Below the pieces are notes generated by a model that was not told where the DNA came from, did not search any database, and saw nothing but the letters and a program-made list of their open reading frames with translations. The translations under genes and the position numbers were made by a program. 64,000 bases of DNA from Enterobacter sp. C2 (GTDB taxonomy: Bacteria; Pseudomonadota; Gammaproteobacteria; Enterobacterales; Enterobacteriaceae), in the NCBI RefSeq assembly GCF_019880405.1, contig NZ_CP082269.1, forward strand, positions 1,302,001 to 1,366,000. The letters are read 5' to 3'. Positions 19,883 through 28,153 of the stretch are shown in pieces; the first letter of the stretch is position 1; each line of letters starts with the position of its first letter.

Positions 19883-20848
19883 ATGGATTTCCGCCACATC
19901 ATCAAAGAGGTTGGGCGCGGTAAAAATCACGCCCGCGATCTGGATTTTGATACCGCACGCGCGTTATACACCCACATGTTGAACGGCGAAGTAGCGGATC
20001 TGGAGATGGGCGGGATCCTGATCGCCCTGCGCATTAAAGGTGAGGGCGAGGCGGAGATGCTGGGCTTCTACGAGGCGATGCAGGCCCAGACCATGCGCCT
20101 GACGCCGCCGGTGGCGAAGCCGATGCCCATCGTCATTCCCAGTTATAACGGTGCGCGCAGGCAGGCAAACCTGACCCCGCTGCTGGCGATGCTGCTACAG
20201 CGGCTGGGTTTTCCGGTGCTGGTTCACGGCGTGAGCGAGGATCGCGATCGCGTGATCTCGGAAACCATTTTTACCCTGCTGGGTATTGAGCCGACCCTGA
20301 CCGCCGGGCAGGCGCAGGCGAAGCTGGAGGGGCGTAACCCGGTGTACGTGCCCGTTAGCGCGCTCTGTCCGCCGCTGGAGAAACAGCTGGATATGCGCTG
20401 GCGCATGGGGGTGCGTAACAGCGCCCACACCCTGGCCAAGCTGGCAACGCCCTTTGCTGAGGACGCCGCGCTGCGCCTCTCCAGCGTCTCCCATCCTGAA
20501 TACGTCACGCGAGTAGCGAAGTTCTTTGGCGATATCGGCGGGCGCGGACTGCTGATGCACGGTACGGAGGGGGAGGTGTATGCCAATCCCCAGCGTTGCC
20601 CGCAGCTCACGCTGATTGATGCCCAGGGCACGCGCGTCTTAAGCGAGCGGCAAGATGAAACGGCGCTCCAGCCTGTGCTGCCCGCCAGCAAAGATCCCGA
20701 GGTGACCGCCCGCTGGACAGAGCGCTGCCTGGTCGGCAGCGAGCCGGTGCCGGAATCGCTGAAGCGTCAGATCGCCTGCTGTTTTGTGGGAACGGGGCAA
20801 GTAGAAACCCTGGAAGAGGGTCTGGCACGGGTAGCGAGCGCTTTTTAA
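19883..20848 (+). CDS. ybiB: YbiB, TrpD2-family nucleic-acid-binding protein
   Basis: Homologue of anthranilate phosphoribosyltransferase (TrpD2 family) that in E. coli binds nucleic acid without sequence specificity and is linked to the SOS/DinG locus. The 321 residues match E. coli (320). The fold region MLNGEVADLEMGGILIALRIKG near residue 33 and PSYNGARRQANLTPLLA near 87 are visible; the usual glycine-rich catalytic loop of TrpD is altered. It starts 28 bases after dinG and may share its transcript. Confidence 0.92.
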   Translation: MDFRHIIKEVGRGKNHARDLDFDTARALYTHMLNGEVADLEMGGILIALRIKGEGEAEMLGFYEAMQAQTMRLTPPVAKPMPIVIPSYNGARRQANLTPLLAMLLQRLGFPVLVHGVSEDRDRVISETIFTLLGIEPTLTAGQAQAKLEGRNPVYVPVSALCPPLEKQLDMRWRMGVRNSAHTLAKLATPFAEDAALRLSSVSHPEYVTRVAKFFGDIGGRGLLMHGTEGEVYANPQRCPQLTLIDAQGTRVLSERQDETALQPVLPASKDPEVTARWTERCLVGSEPVPESLKRQIACCFVGTGQVETLEEGLARVASAF

Positions 20849-20860
20849 GAAACCGCGGGC

Positions 20861-20889
20861 AAAAAAAAGCCCGTCCAAACCGGACGGGC
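20861..20889 (-). terminator. Terminator between ybiB and ybiJ
   Basis: GCCCGTCC-AAAC-GGACGGGC hairpin flanked on the left by eight A residues, so it has a T run when read on the minus strand. It most likely ends ybiJ transcription; ybiB reads into it without a T run. Confidence 0.7.
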
Positions 20890-20983
20890 AACAAGGGTAA
20901 CAACAAACAGGGTCAATGCAGTAATAATGAGGGGTAATACAACCCGCCGATGATGAGCCAGCGGGGCAGACACGGTAAGGCGA

Positions 20984-21244
20984 TTACTGATAGATAACCG
21001 CAGTACCGCTCATTTTGTTGTAGGCGTTAGCAGAGGTGATGCTATAGCCTTTTGCGCCTGCGGCAGCGGCTTTCTCAGCCAGCTGTGCTTCCAGGCCATC
21101 CAGCGTAGTCGCGCCCTGCGCAGTCACAACGCCCATTTTGTGCATGCTCTGCGCCTGCTCAGCGGTCACCGGCTGGGCAGCGAATGCGCCGAAGGAGAGG
21201 GTAGTCAGGGCCAGAGCAGCAACAGCATATTTAATGGTTTTCAC
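20984..21244 (-). CDS. ybiJ: YbiJ, YhcN/DUF1471-family periplasmic protein
   Basis: Small secreted protein of the YhcN/BhsA/McbA family, whose members respond to stress and influence biofilm. The 86 residues match E. coli YbiJ. A signal peptide ends at SFGAFA-AQ (about residue 21), followed by the DUF1471 fold with LEAQLAEKAAAAGAKGYSI and a C-terminal GTAVIYQ. The start is GTG at 21244, preceded by GAGAA at good spacing; the longer upstream reading lacks a signal peptide at its start. It is paralogous to mcbA at 29452-29715, and the two flank the accessory block. Confidence 0.9.
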   Translation of the reverse strand: MKTIKYAVAALALTTLSFGAFAAQPVTAEQAQSMHKMGVVTAQGATTLDGLEAQLAEKAAAAGAKGYSITSANAYNKMSGTAVIYQ

Positions 21245-21529
21245 GGTTCGATTCTCGCAGTTTATTCTGTATGGGGGACGATGTTCCGTCGATGTGATGA
21301 GTATCACGTTTTTTTGCGAAAGATTAAATCGAATAGAATTGACGACCTTCATCTAAAATTTTGAATGATCGTTAATATATTGAAAATGAATGATTTTTAA
21401 CGAGAATTATTCAAATGAAAGCGAACCGTCGCCGTGCCGCTGCGTTAGCGGCACGAAATGCCACTCCAGTCCCTGTTTTTTGTGATGCAGATTGCAACCG
21501 CTTGCTCTGGGCTAACCCCTGTTCGGTGG
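21245..21529. other. Intergenic region upstream of ybiJ
   Basis: AT-rich promoter region of ybiJ followed by about 150 bases running to the end of ybiI. A short plus-strand reading begins at 21415 with no clear ribosome site and runs over ybiI, so no gene is called. GTGCCGCT/AGCGGCAC at 21436-21457 forms an inverted repeat that might end ybiI transcription weakly. Confidence 0.4.
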
Positions 21530-21796
21530 TCAACGAAGCTGGCTGTCTTTCGAACCCCTACGGTTATATCCTGAAAACGAGGCATTTTTCAAATCTTTCT
21601 TCTGCTGGCATGCTACGCACAGCCTTACGCCCGGGATCGCCTTGCGGCGCGCTTCGGGAATGGTTGCGCCACACTCATCACACTCGTGCAGGCTCTCACC
21701 CTTCGGCAGTTCGCGGCGCGCGCGGGCGACCGCATCGTCAATGGTGCTGTCGATCTGGTCCTGAACAGCACCGTCGTTTGCCCAACCTGAAGCCAT
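21530..21796 (-). CDS. ybiI: YbiI, DksA/TraR-type zinc-finger protein
   Basis: Small zinc-finger protein of the DksA/TraR family, 88 residues as in E. coli. Four cysteines form the finger: CDEC near residue 39 and CVAC near residue 60. An acidic AxxD-like DDAVARARRELP helix precedes it. The role, probably on RNA polymerase, is unproven. AGGAGAG lies just before the ATG. Confidence 0.92.
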   Translation of the reverse strand: MASGWANDGAVQDQIDSTIDDAVARARRELPKGESLHECDECGATIPEARRKAIPGVRLCVACQQKKDLKNASFSGYNRRGSKDSQLR

Positions 21797-21834
21797 AGCG
21801 CTCTCCTTAGTGAGAAGTATGACTTAAGTTTAGA

Positions 21835-22743
21835 CTATCTCCCGGCTTCCTCACGCAGCCACTGCTGGAGCAGCTTACCCTCGTGGGTCATCTCCACGTC
21901 CTGGCGCACGCAGAGGTAGTAGTCGCGACCGTCATCAATGGGCAGGTCGAAGATCTTCACCAGCTCGCCGGTTTGCAGATAGGGCAGAATCATCGGCTCG
22001 CGCATCAGGGCGCAGCCCAGACCGGCCTGTACGGCGGCCAGGGTCAGCAGCCCATCTTCAAACATGGCCCCGTCCCGGCGCACCCGCTTCACCTGCTGCT
22101 CGCTAAACCACTGCGTCCAGGTGGCGCGCTCTTCGTCGTGCAGGAGCGGCATCTGCGCCAGCTGCGTGGGCGTCTCAATGTAGCCATGCAGACGGATAAA
22201 CTCCCGGCTGCATACCGGGATCATGCGCCCGGAGATCAGTTTCTCGCTGCGATAGCCTACCCACTGCCCGGTACCAAAGCGGATCGACATATCCGAGGCG
22301 TCGCTCAGATAGTTGCGATGGTTGGCGTAGACCACATTGATCTCCATCTGGGCGTGGGCCTGGATAAAGCGCGGCAGGCGGGGAATAAACCAGCCCATGC
22401 CGAACAGCGGGATCAGGCTGATCGTCACCTGACGCGAGCGGCCCTGCTCAAACAGCTGACCGGTGGCCTGGCGCAGCACGCTAAAGGCGGCGCGTATCGA
22501 ACGGTAATACTCGCGCCCCTCGCTGCTGAGGACCAGATGGCGTCCCTGACGATGGGTTAGCGGAAGCTGGAGAAAGCTTTCCAGCACCTTGAGCTGGTGG
22601 CTGACCGCCGAGGGAGAGACGTTCAGCTCCTCCGCGGCGGCGGAGACGCTGCCCAGCCGGGCGATGGCCTCAAACGCCCGTACCGCGCGCAGGGGCGGAT
22701 CGTCCGCCAGCCCGCTTTCACCTGACTCTTCTGTTTTTTTCAT
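21835..22743 (-). CDS. LysR-family regulator of the adjacent importer operon
   Basis: LysR-type activator, 302 residues from the ATG at 22743 (a TTG four codons earlier is an alternative). The helix-turn-helix is RAFEAIARLGSVSAAAEELN through SPSAVSHQLKVLE (about 22-55), resembling GcvA-like members. The C-terminal effector domain includes GMGWFIPRLPRF and LTLAAVQAGLGCALM. It is divergent from the importer/hydrolase operon across a 169-base AT-rich region, so it most likely controls that operon in response to its substrate. Not present at this place in E. coli K-12. Confidence 0.88.
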   Translation of the reverse strand: MKKTEESGESGLADDPPLRAVRAFEAIARLGSVSAAAEELNVSPSAVSHQLKVLESFLQLPLTHRQGRHLVLSSEGREYYRSIRAAFSVLRQATGQLFEQGRSRQVTISLIPLFGMGWFIPRLPRFIQAHAQMEINVVYANHRNYLSDASDMSIRFGTGQWVGYRSEKLISGRMIPVCSREFIRLHGYIETPTQLAQMPLLHDEERATWTQWFSEQQVKRVRRDGAMFEDGLLTLAAVQAGLGCALMREPMILPYLQTGELVKIFDLPIDDGRDYYLCVRQDVEMTHEGKLLQQWLREEAGR

Positions 22744-22912
22744 ATGTTGAAGCAAACCCTGTCTGATTCCTAAAAAACGTTTTTATTTTATAATTGAATA
22801 TCAGTAAGTTAGTGAAATACGCTTTTATAATAAGAAAGAATATATCCGTATTTCAAAATTAAATTCAATTGTTGGATGCTTACGCTGAAAAAATTCTCAG
22901 CAGGCACGTATT
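22744..22912. promoter_or_regulatory. Divergent promoter region, LysR gene / importer operon
   Basis: AT-rich control region. AATTGAAT at 22792-22799 is repeated inverted as ATTCAATT at 22863-22870, and TA-rich stretches such as TTTTATAATAAG lie between. These could be LysR sites and promoters, but no clear T-N11-A box was fixed. Confidence 0.45.
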
Positions 22913-23863
22913 GTGGACACACTTATTCAGCAACTGATCAACGGTATGATGCTGGGCAGCATCTATGGCCTGATTGCCCTCGGCTATACCATGGTGTATG
23001 GCATTCTGCGCATCATCAACTTTGCCCACGGCGACATCTTAATGGTCGGCGCGCTTACCACCCTTTCAGGGATCACTCTTCTCTCCCAGTGGTTTCCCGG
23101 CATGAACCTGCTGGTGCAGCTCACCCTTGCTCTGCTGGCGGCGATGGTGGTCTGCGCGCTGCTGGCGATGGCGGTAGAGCGTTTTGCCTATCGCCGCCTG
23201 CGCAACGCGCCCCGGCTGGCCCCCCTGATCAGCGGGATCGGCATCTCGGTGCTGCTGCAAACCGTTGCCATGCTGATCTGGAGCCGTAACCCGCTGATGT
23301 TTCCGCAGATCCTGCCCATGGATCCCATTGCGATCACTGCGGGCAGCGCCGAGCATCCGCCCGCGATTATCACCGTGACCGGTATAGTGACTCTGGCCGT
23401 CACCTTCCTGGTCATGCTTGGCCTGTGGCTGCTGGTGGAGTACAGCCGTCTGGGGCGCGGGATGCGCGCCGTGGCGGAAAACCCGCAGGTTGCCAGCCTG
23501 ATGGGCGTTTCACCCAACCGGATTATCACCCTGACTTTCGCTATCGGCGGCGCGTTTGCCGCCCTGGCGGGGGTAATGATGGCCAGCAACTACGGCAGCG
23601 CCAGCTTCTCCATGGGCTTCCTGCCGGGCATCAAAGCCTTTACCGCCGCGGTGCTGGGAGGTATCGGTAACATCCGCGGTGCCATGCTGGGTGGGATCCT
23701 GCTCGGGCTGATCGAGGCGCTGGGCGCTGGCTACCTGGGCGATCTCACCGGCGGTGCGTTCAGCAGTAACTATCAGGACATTCTGGCGTTTATCGTGCTG
23801 ATCCTGGTGTTGGTTTTCCGTCCCGCTGGCCTGTTAGGCGAGCGTGTTGCACAGCGTGCCTGA
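22913..23863 (+). CDS. LivH-like ABC importer permease
   Basis: Inner-membrane permease of the hydrophobic/branched-chain amino-acid (HAAT) family. The 316-residue protein has about eight membrane segments; YGLIALGYTMVYGILRIINFAHGD near residue 18 is the LivH hallmark, and GSFLGGIKAFTAAVLGGIGNIRGA-like sequence near 240 is the coupling region. The start is GTG at 22913 with AGCAGG upstream. It is first of seven same-strand genes ending at 29388. The substrate is not shown by sequence; downstream hydrolases point to an unusual amino acid. Confidence 0.9.
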   Translation: MDTLIQQLINGMMLGSIYGLIALGYTMVYGILRIINFAHGDILMVGALTTLSGITLLSQWFPGMNLLVQLTLALLAAMVVCALLAMAVERFAYRRLRNAPRLAPLISGIGISVLLQTVAMLIWSRNPLMFPQILPMDPIAITAGSAEHPPAIITVTGIVTLAVTFLVMLGLWLLVEYSRLGRGMRAVAENPQVASLMGVSPNRIITLTFAIGGAFAALAGVMMASNYGSASFSMGFLPGIKAFTAAVLGGIGNIRGAMLGGILLGLIEALGAGYLGDLTGGAFSSNYQDILAFIVLILVLVFRPAGLLGERVAQRA

Positions 23864-23870
23864 GGATCCT

Positions 23871-24971
23871 ATGACTATTTTAACCTCCGAACGCAGCGCA
23901 CCGCGTCTTAACCTCGGCATTATTCTGCTGGTGGCCGGGCTGCTGCTCGCCCCGTGGCTGGCCTCTGCCGCTGGTGGCAACTACTGGGTGCGGGTGATCG
24001 ACTTTACCCTGCTCTACATCATGCTCGCCCTGGGGCTGAATATTGTGGTCGGCTTTACCGGCCTGCTGGATATGGGCTTTATCGCCTTCTACGCTGTCGG
24101 GGCCTACCTTGCGGCGCTGCTCGCTTCCCCGCACCTGCTCGATGCCTTCCCGGTATTGCAGGGCTACTTTAGCGATGGGCTGCACGTCTCCTACGGGGTG
24201 CTTATCCCGCTGGCGGCCTTCATTGCCGGGATCTGCGGCATCCTGCTTGGCGCGCCGACCCTGCGCCTGCGCGGGGACTATCTGGCGATTGTGACTCTCG
24301 GCTTCGGGGAGATTATCCGCATCCTGATGCGCAACCTCGATCGCCCGGTCAATATTACCAACGGCGCGAAGGGCATCTCGGGTATCGACTCCCTGAGCCT
24401 GTTTGGCCTGCAATTCCGCGGCGTCTACCACCTGCTGGGGGTGAAAATTCCCGCGCTCTATCTCTGGTACTACCTGTTTGCGGCGCTGATTGTGGCGATC
24501 GTCTTTATCTGTATCCGTCTGCAACGCTCCCGGGTAGGCCGGGCCTGGCACGCCATCCGTGAGGATGAGGACGTGGCGCGGGCGATGGGAATCAACGTGC
24601 GCAACTTTAAGCTGCTGGCCTTCGCGATGGGCGCTTCCTTTGGCGGCGTCGCCGGGGTGATGTTTGCCTCGTTCCAGGGCTTCGTCTCCCCGGAATCCTT
24701 TACGTTGCAGGAGTCCATCGTCGTGCTGGCGATGGTGGTGCTGGGGGGCATCGGCCACGTGCCGGGCGTGATCCTCGGTGCGGTGATGCTCTCGGCGCTG
24801 CCGGAGCTGCTGCGCAGCCAGGCCGTGCCGGTGCAGGAGGCGCTGTTCGGTACCGTGCTGGTGGATCCGGAGATCCTGCGTCAGCTCTTCTACGGCCTGG
24901 CGCTGGTGCTGGTGATGATTTTCCGTCCGGGGGGCGTCTGGCCCGCTAAACACGCGGGGGTAAAAGCATGA
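23871..24971 (+). CDS. LivM-like ABC importer permease
   Basis: Second permease of the importer. The ATG at 23871, seven bases after the previous stop and next to GAGGAT, gives 366 residues; an earlier start would lie in the upstream gene. About nine membrane segments are seen, with LGLNIVVGFTGLLDMGFIAFYAVGAY (in parts, near 50) and GDYLAIVTLGFGEIIRI as LivM motifs. Its stop overlaps the next start (ATGA). Confidence 0.9.
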   Translation: MTILTSERSAPRLNLGIILLVAGLLLAPWLASAAGGNYWVRVIDFTLLYIMLALGLNIVVGFTGLLDMGFIAFYAVGAYLAALLASPHLLDAFPVLQGYFSDGLHVSYGVLIPLAAFIAGICGILLGAPTLRLRGDYLAIVTLGFGEIIRILMRNLDRPVNITNGAKGISGIDSLSLFGLQFRGVYHLLGVKIPALYLWYYLFAALIVAIVFICIRLQRSRVGRAWHAIREDEDVARAMGINVRNFKLLAFAMGASFGGVAGVMFASFQGFVSPESFTLQESIVVLAMVVLGGIGHVPGVILGAVMLSALPELLRSQAVPVQEALFGTVLVDPEILRQLFYGLALVLVMIFRPGGVWPAKHAGVKA

Positions 24972-25735
24972 GCCTGTTAACGATCCGTAATCTGAACAAA
25001 CGCTTCGGCGGCCTGGTGGCGGTCAACGACGTCAGCCTGTCGGTGAAGGCGGGAGAGATCTACGGCCTGATTGGCCCCAACGGCGCGGGCAAAACCACCT
25101 GCTTCAACCTGATCACCGGTCTTTATACCGCTGACAGCGGCGAGTTTAGCCTGGCCGATGCGCCTTACTCGCCAAAGGCGATTGAGAAAGTGACCCAGGC
25201 GGGCATCGCCCGCACCTTCCAGAACCTGCGCCTGTTTAACGATATGAGCGTGCTGGAGAACGTGATGATCGGCCGCCACGTCCGCACCCGCAACGGTCTG
25301 TGGGCCGCCATCACCCGCCATAAGCGGGCGAGGGAGGAGGAGGCAGAGACCGAGCGCCAGGCCTGGTACTGGCTGGAGTACACCGGTATTGCCCAGTTTG
25401 CCCACTACCGCGCCTGCGATCTCGCCTATGGCCATCAGCGTCGTCTTGAGATTGCCCGCGCGCTGGCAACCGACCCTAAGCTGCTGGCCCTCGACGAGCC
25501 GGCGGCAGGCATGAACGCGGCGGAGAAAATCGCCCTCGGCGAGCTGCTGCGCCGTATTCGTGACGATGGCAAAACCATTTTAATTATCGAGCATGACGTG
25601 AAGCTGATTATGAGCCTCTGCGACCGCATCAGCGTGTTGGACTACGGCAAAGTGATTGCCGAAGGAGAGCCGGAGGCCATTCGTCGCCATCCGGAAGTGA
25701 TCCGCGCCTATCTGGGAGGGAACGCCCATGTCTGA
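24968..25735 (+). CDS. LivG-like ABC importer ATPase
   Basis: Cytoplasmic ATPase of the importer, 255 residues. Walker A is GPNGAGKTT (about 37), the LivG-type FQNLRLFNDMSVLENVMIG follows near 90, the signature is LAYGHQRRLEIARAL with Tyr in place of Ser, as in many LivG proteins, and Walker B is LLALDEPAAGMN. It overlaps the next gene by eight bases. Confidence 0.91.
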   Translation: MSLLTIRNLNKRFGGLVAVNDVSLSVKAGEIYGLIGPNGAGKTTCFNLITGLYTADSGEFSLADAPYSPKAIEKVTQAGIARTFQNLRLFNDMSVLENVMIGRHVRTRNGLWAAITRHKRAREEEAETERQAWYWLEYTGIAQFAHYRACDLAYGHQRRLEIARALATDPKLLALDEPAAGMNAAEKIALGELLRRIRDDGKTILIIEHDVKLIMSLCDRISVLDYGKVIAEGEPEAIRRHPEVIRAYLGGNAHV

Positions 25736-26450
25736 ACCTGTTTTGCAGGTGCGCAACCTCTCCGTGCACTACGGCGGCATTCAGGCCGTTCGCGGGATCG
25801 AATTTAGCCTCAACGAAGGTGAGCAGGGCACGCTGCTGGGCGCCAACGGCGCGGGCAAAAGCTCCACCGTGCGGGCCATCGCCGGGCTGCAACCCTACGG
25901 CGGGGAGATCTTCTGGCGCGGCAAATCGATTCACCGCCGCGCCCCGCAGGATCTGCTCCGCGACGGGATTGTTCTTGTGCCCGAGGGACGGGGCATCTTT
26001 ACCCGTATGACGGTAGAGGAGAACCTGCTCATGGGGGCCTGGCAGCGCAAGGGACGCCAGGCGGTGAAGCAGGAGATGGCCCAGCTCTATGCGCGCTTCC
26101 CCCGCCTCGGTGAGCGCAAAGATCAGCTGGCCGGGCTGCTCTCCGGCGGCGAACAGCAGCTGCTGGCCCTCGGCCGGGCGCTGCTCAGCCAGCCGCGCCT
26201 GCTGATCCTTGACGAGCCGTCGATGGGGCTGGCCCCGATCATGGTCGAAACCATTTTTAAAGAGATTGCCGCCCTGCGTGATGCCGGCGTCACGCTGCTG
26301 CTTATTGAGCAGAACGCCCGGCTGGCGCTGGAGTTCACACACCGCGCGTGGGTGATGGACAGCGGATCTATCGCCCATCACGGCGACTCTGCTGCACTGC
26401 TGGCCGATAACCGAATTCAGGAAATTTATTTAGGCGAAGTTGCCGTTTAA
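25728..26450 (+). CDS. LivF-like ABC importer ATPase
   Basis: Partner ATPase, 240 residues. Walker A is GANGAGKSS (about 36), then VPEGRGIFTRMTVEENLLMG, which is the LivF hallmark, signature LLSGGEQQLLALGRAL, Walker B LLILDEPSMGLAP. It overlaps the LivG-like gene by eight bases, so the ATPases are made together. Confidence 0.91.
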   Translation: MSEPVLQVRNLSVHYGGIQAVRGIEFSLNEGEQGTLLGANGAGKSSTVRAIAGLQPYGGEIFWRGKSIHRRAPQDLLRDGIVLVPEGRGIFTRMTVEENLLMGAWQRKGRQAVKQEMAQLYARFPRLGERKDQLAGLLSGGEQQLLALGRALLSQPRLLILDEPSMGLAPIMVETIFKEIAALRDAGVTLLLIEQNARLALEFTHRAWVMDSGSIAHHGDSAALLADNRIQEIYLGEVAV

Positions 26451-26477
26451 AACACCACCAACATCAGGGAAACAATA

Positions 26478-27650
26478 ATGAAAACTAATCAACGTAAAAC
26501 CATGCGATATAAAGTGCTAAGCGCCACGATCGCACTCGCCGCCCTCGGCGGAGCAGCGGTAAATCCGGCCCAGGCCGATGACACCGTGATTATCGGTCTG
26601 GCTGGCCCGCTGACCGGCCCGTCGGCGCGTATCGGCAAGGATCTGGAGAACGGCGCGCAACTTGCCATCGACGACGTGAATAAAACCCACCCGACGATTG
26701 GCGGCAAAGCGGTGACCTTTAAGCTGCAATCCGAGGACGACCAGTCCGATCCGCGTACCGCCGTCGCCGTGGCTCAGCGGCTGGTCGACAGCGAAGTGGC
26801 AGGGGTCGTCGGTCACTGGAACACCGGGACCAGCATTCCGGCAGCGCGTATCTATCACGATGCGGGCATCGCCCAGGTTGCCCCGGTCGCCACCGGTCAC
26901 GCCTATACCCAACAGGGTTTTGACACCAGCTTCCGCGTGATGGGCCACGACGATGACGGCGGCGACTACGCGGCAAAATATGCCGTGCAGACGCTGAAGG
27001 CGAAGCGCATCGCGGTGATCGACGATCGTACTGCCTTCGGTCAGGGGCTGGCCGACGAGTTCATCAAGTCGCTGGAAGCGCAGGGCATCAAGCCGGTTGA
27101 CCGCCAGTACGTTGATGAGAAGACCGTGGATTTCAACGCCGTGCTGACCGCCATCCGCAGCAAAAATGCCGACCTGGTCTTCTTCGGCGGCGTGGATAGC
27201 CAGGCGGCTCCGCTGGCGCGTCGTCTCAAACAGCTGGGCATGAAGGCCACGTTGATGGGTGCGGGCGGCTTCGTTAGCCAGACCTTCCTGAGCCTGGCGC
27301 AGAAAGAGGGCGAAGGCGTCGTGGCCCTGGAGCCGGGTCTGCCGGTGGATCAGATGCAGGGCGGGAAAGCGTTCGAGCAGGCCTACCAGTCTAAATACCA
27401 TACCCATATCGAACTTCATGCGCCGTTTGCCTACGACGCCACCCGGGTGCTGATCGCTGCGATGCAGAAAGCCGACTCCGTTGATGCCGGGGACTATCTG
27501 CCTGCGTTGCGCGCCATTAACTATACCGGCGTGACCGGCAATATTGCCTTTGACGAGCAGGGCAACCTGAAAAATCCATCCTTTACCGTCTACAAAGTGG
27601 TGAACGGTAAGTGGGAACCCCAGACCGTGCTGGGCGGTAGCGCGAAGTAA
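26478..27650 (+). CDS. Periplasmic substrate-binding protein, LivJ/LivK type
   Basis: Substrate-binding protein of the importer. The signal peptide (about 1-33) ends at NPAQA-DD; the mature part begins VIIGLAGPLTGPSARIGKDLENGAQLAIDD, standard for leucine-binding-type proteins. The 390 residues fit the family. VVGHWNTGTSIPAARIYHDAGI contains the usual Ser/Thr binding segment, and DDRTAFGQGLADEF the hinge. Ligand identity cannot be read from the sequence. It follows the LivF-like gene by 27 bases. Confidence 0.9.
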   Translation: MKTNQRKTMRYKVLSATIALAALGGAAVNPAQADDTVIIGLAGPLTGPSARIGKDLENGAQLAIDDVNKTHPTIGGKAVTFKLQSEDDQSDPRTAVAVAQRLVDSEVAGVVGHWNTGTSIPAARIYHDAGIAQVAPVATGHAYTQQGFDTSFRVMGHDDDGGDYAAKYAVQTLKAKRIAVIDDRTAFGQGLADEFIKSLEAQGIKPVDRQYVDEKTVDFNAVLTAIRSKNADLVFFGGVDSQAAPLARRLKQLGMKATLMGAGGFVSQTFLSLAQKEGEGVVALEPGLPVDQMQGGKAFEQAYQSKYHTHIELHAPFAYDATRVLIAAMQKADSVDAGDYLPALRAINYTGVTGNIAFDEQGNLKNPSFTVYKVVNGKWEPQTVLGGSAK

Positions 27651-27661
27651 TTTGTGAGGCA

Positions 27662-28153
27662 ATGATGAGCTGTGAGCAAAAACAAGAGCTGGGCATTCTC
27701 GCCCGCCGTAAAATTGAAGCTGAAATAATTAAACCTATCTATGAGATCCTGGTGCGTGAGGTGGGTAAAGCCCGCGCTCAGGCGGTGATTGGCGAAGCCA
27801 TCGAGCAGGCGGCCATTCAGGCCGGGCAGAACTTTGCCGCGGCGGAGCCGAAAAAAGCGGATCTGCGCAGCTTTGTCGATCTGCAGTATCTCTGGGAGAA
27901 GGATAACGCTCTCGACGTGCGGGTGATTGAGGACGACGGCCAGCGCTACGACTATGACGTGACGCGCTGCCGCTACGCCGAGATGTACCACGAGATGGGA
28001 CTCGGCGAGATCGGCCACCTGCTCTCCTGTGCCAGGGACGACAAGTTTATCGTCGGCTACGCGCCGGACGTTGAGCTAACCCGCACCCAGACCATTATGT
28101 CCGGCGCGCCGTGCTGCGATTTCCGCTATCGCGTCAAAAACAAGGAGGCGTGA
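27662..28153 (+). CDS. ATC hydrolase family protein (L-2-amino-thiazoline-4-carboxylate hydrolase-like)
   Basis: The 163-residue protein fits the ATC_hydrolase family (Pfam PF14196, recognised by pattern): CxxD in LLSCARDDKF near residue 123 and the C-terminal TQTIMSGAPCCDFRYR, with the cysteine-aspartate-phenylalanine ending typical of the family. In Pseudomonas, the ATC hydrolase opens L-2-aminothiazoline-4-carboxylate to N-carbamoyl-L-cysteine. The next gene encodes the kind of enzyme that performs the second step, which supports this reading. No signal peptide; probably cytoplasmic. Many family members are uncharacterised, so the true substrate may be another cyclic imino compound. Confidence 0.75.
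   Translation: MMSCEQKQELGILARRKIEAEIIKPIYEILVREVGKARAQAVIGEAIEQAAIQAGQNFAAAEPKKADLRSFVDLQYLWEKDNALDVRVIEDDGQRYDYDVTRCRYAEMYHEMGLGEIGHLLSCARDDKFIVGYAPDVELTRTQTIMSGAPCCDFRYRVKNKEA

Noticed and set aside
21415-21798. Plus-strand reading of 127 codons beginning MKANRRRAAALAARN
   Set aside because: Its last two-thirds are antisense to ybiI, no ribosome site is seen and no family is recognised.
23880-24953. 357-codon minus-strand reading opposite the LivM-like gene
   Set aside because: Low-complexity His/Gln/Arg translation, shadow of a well-supported gene.
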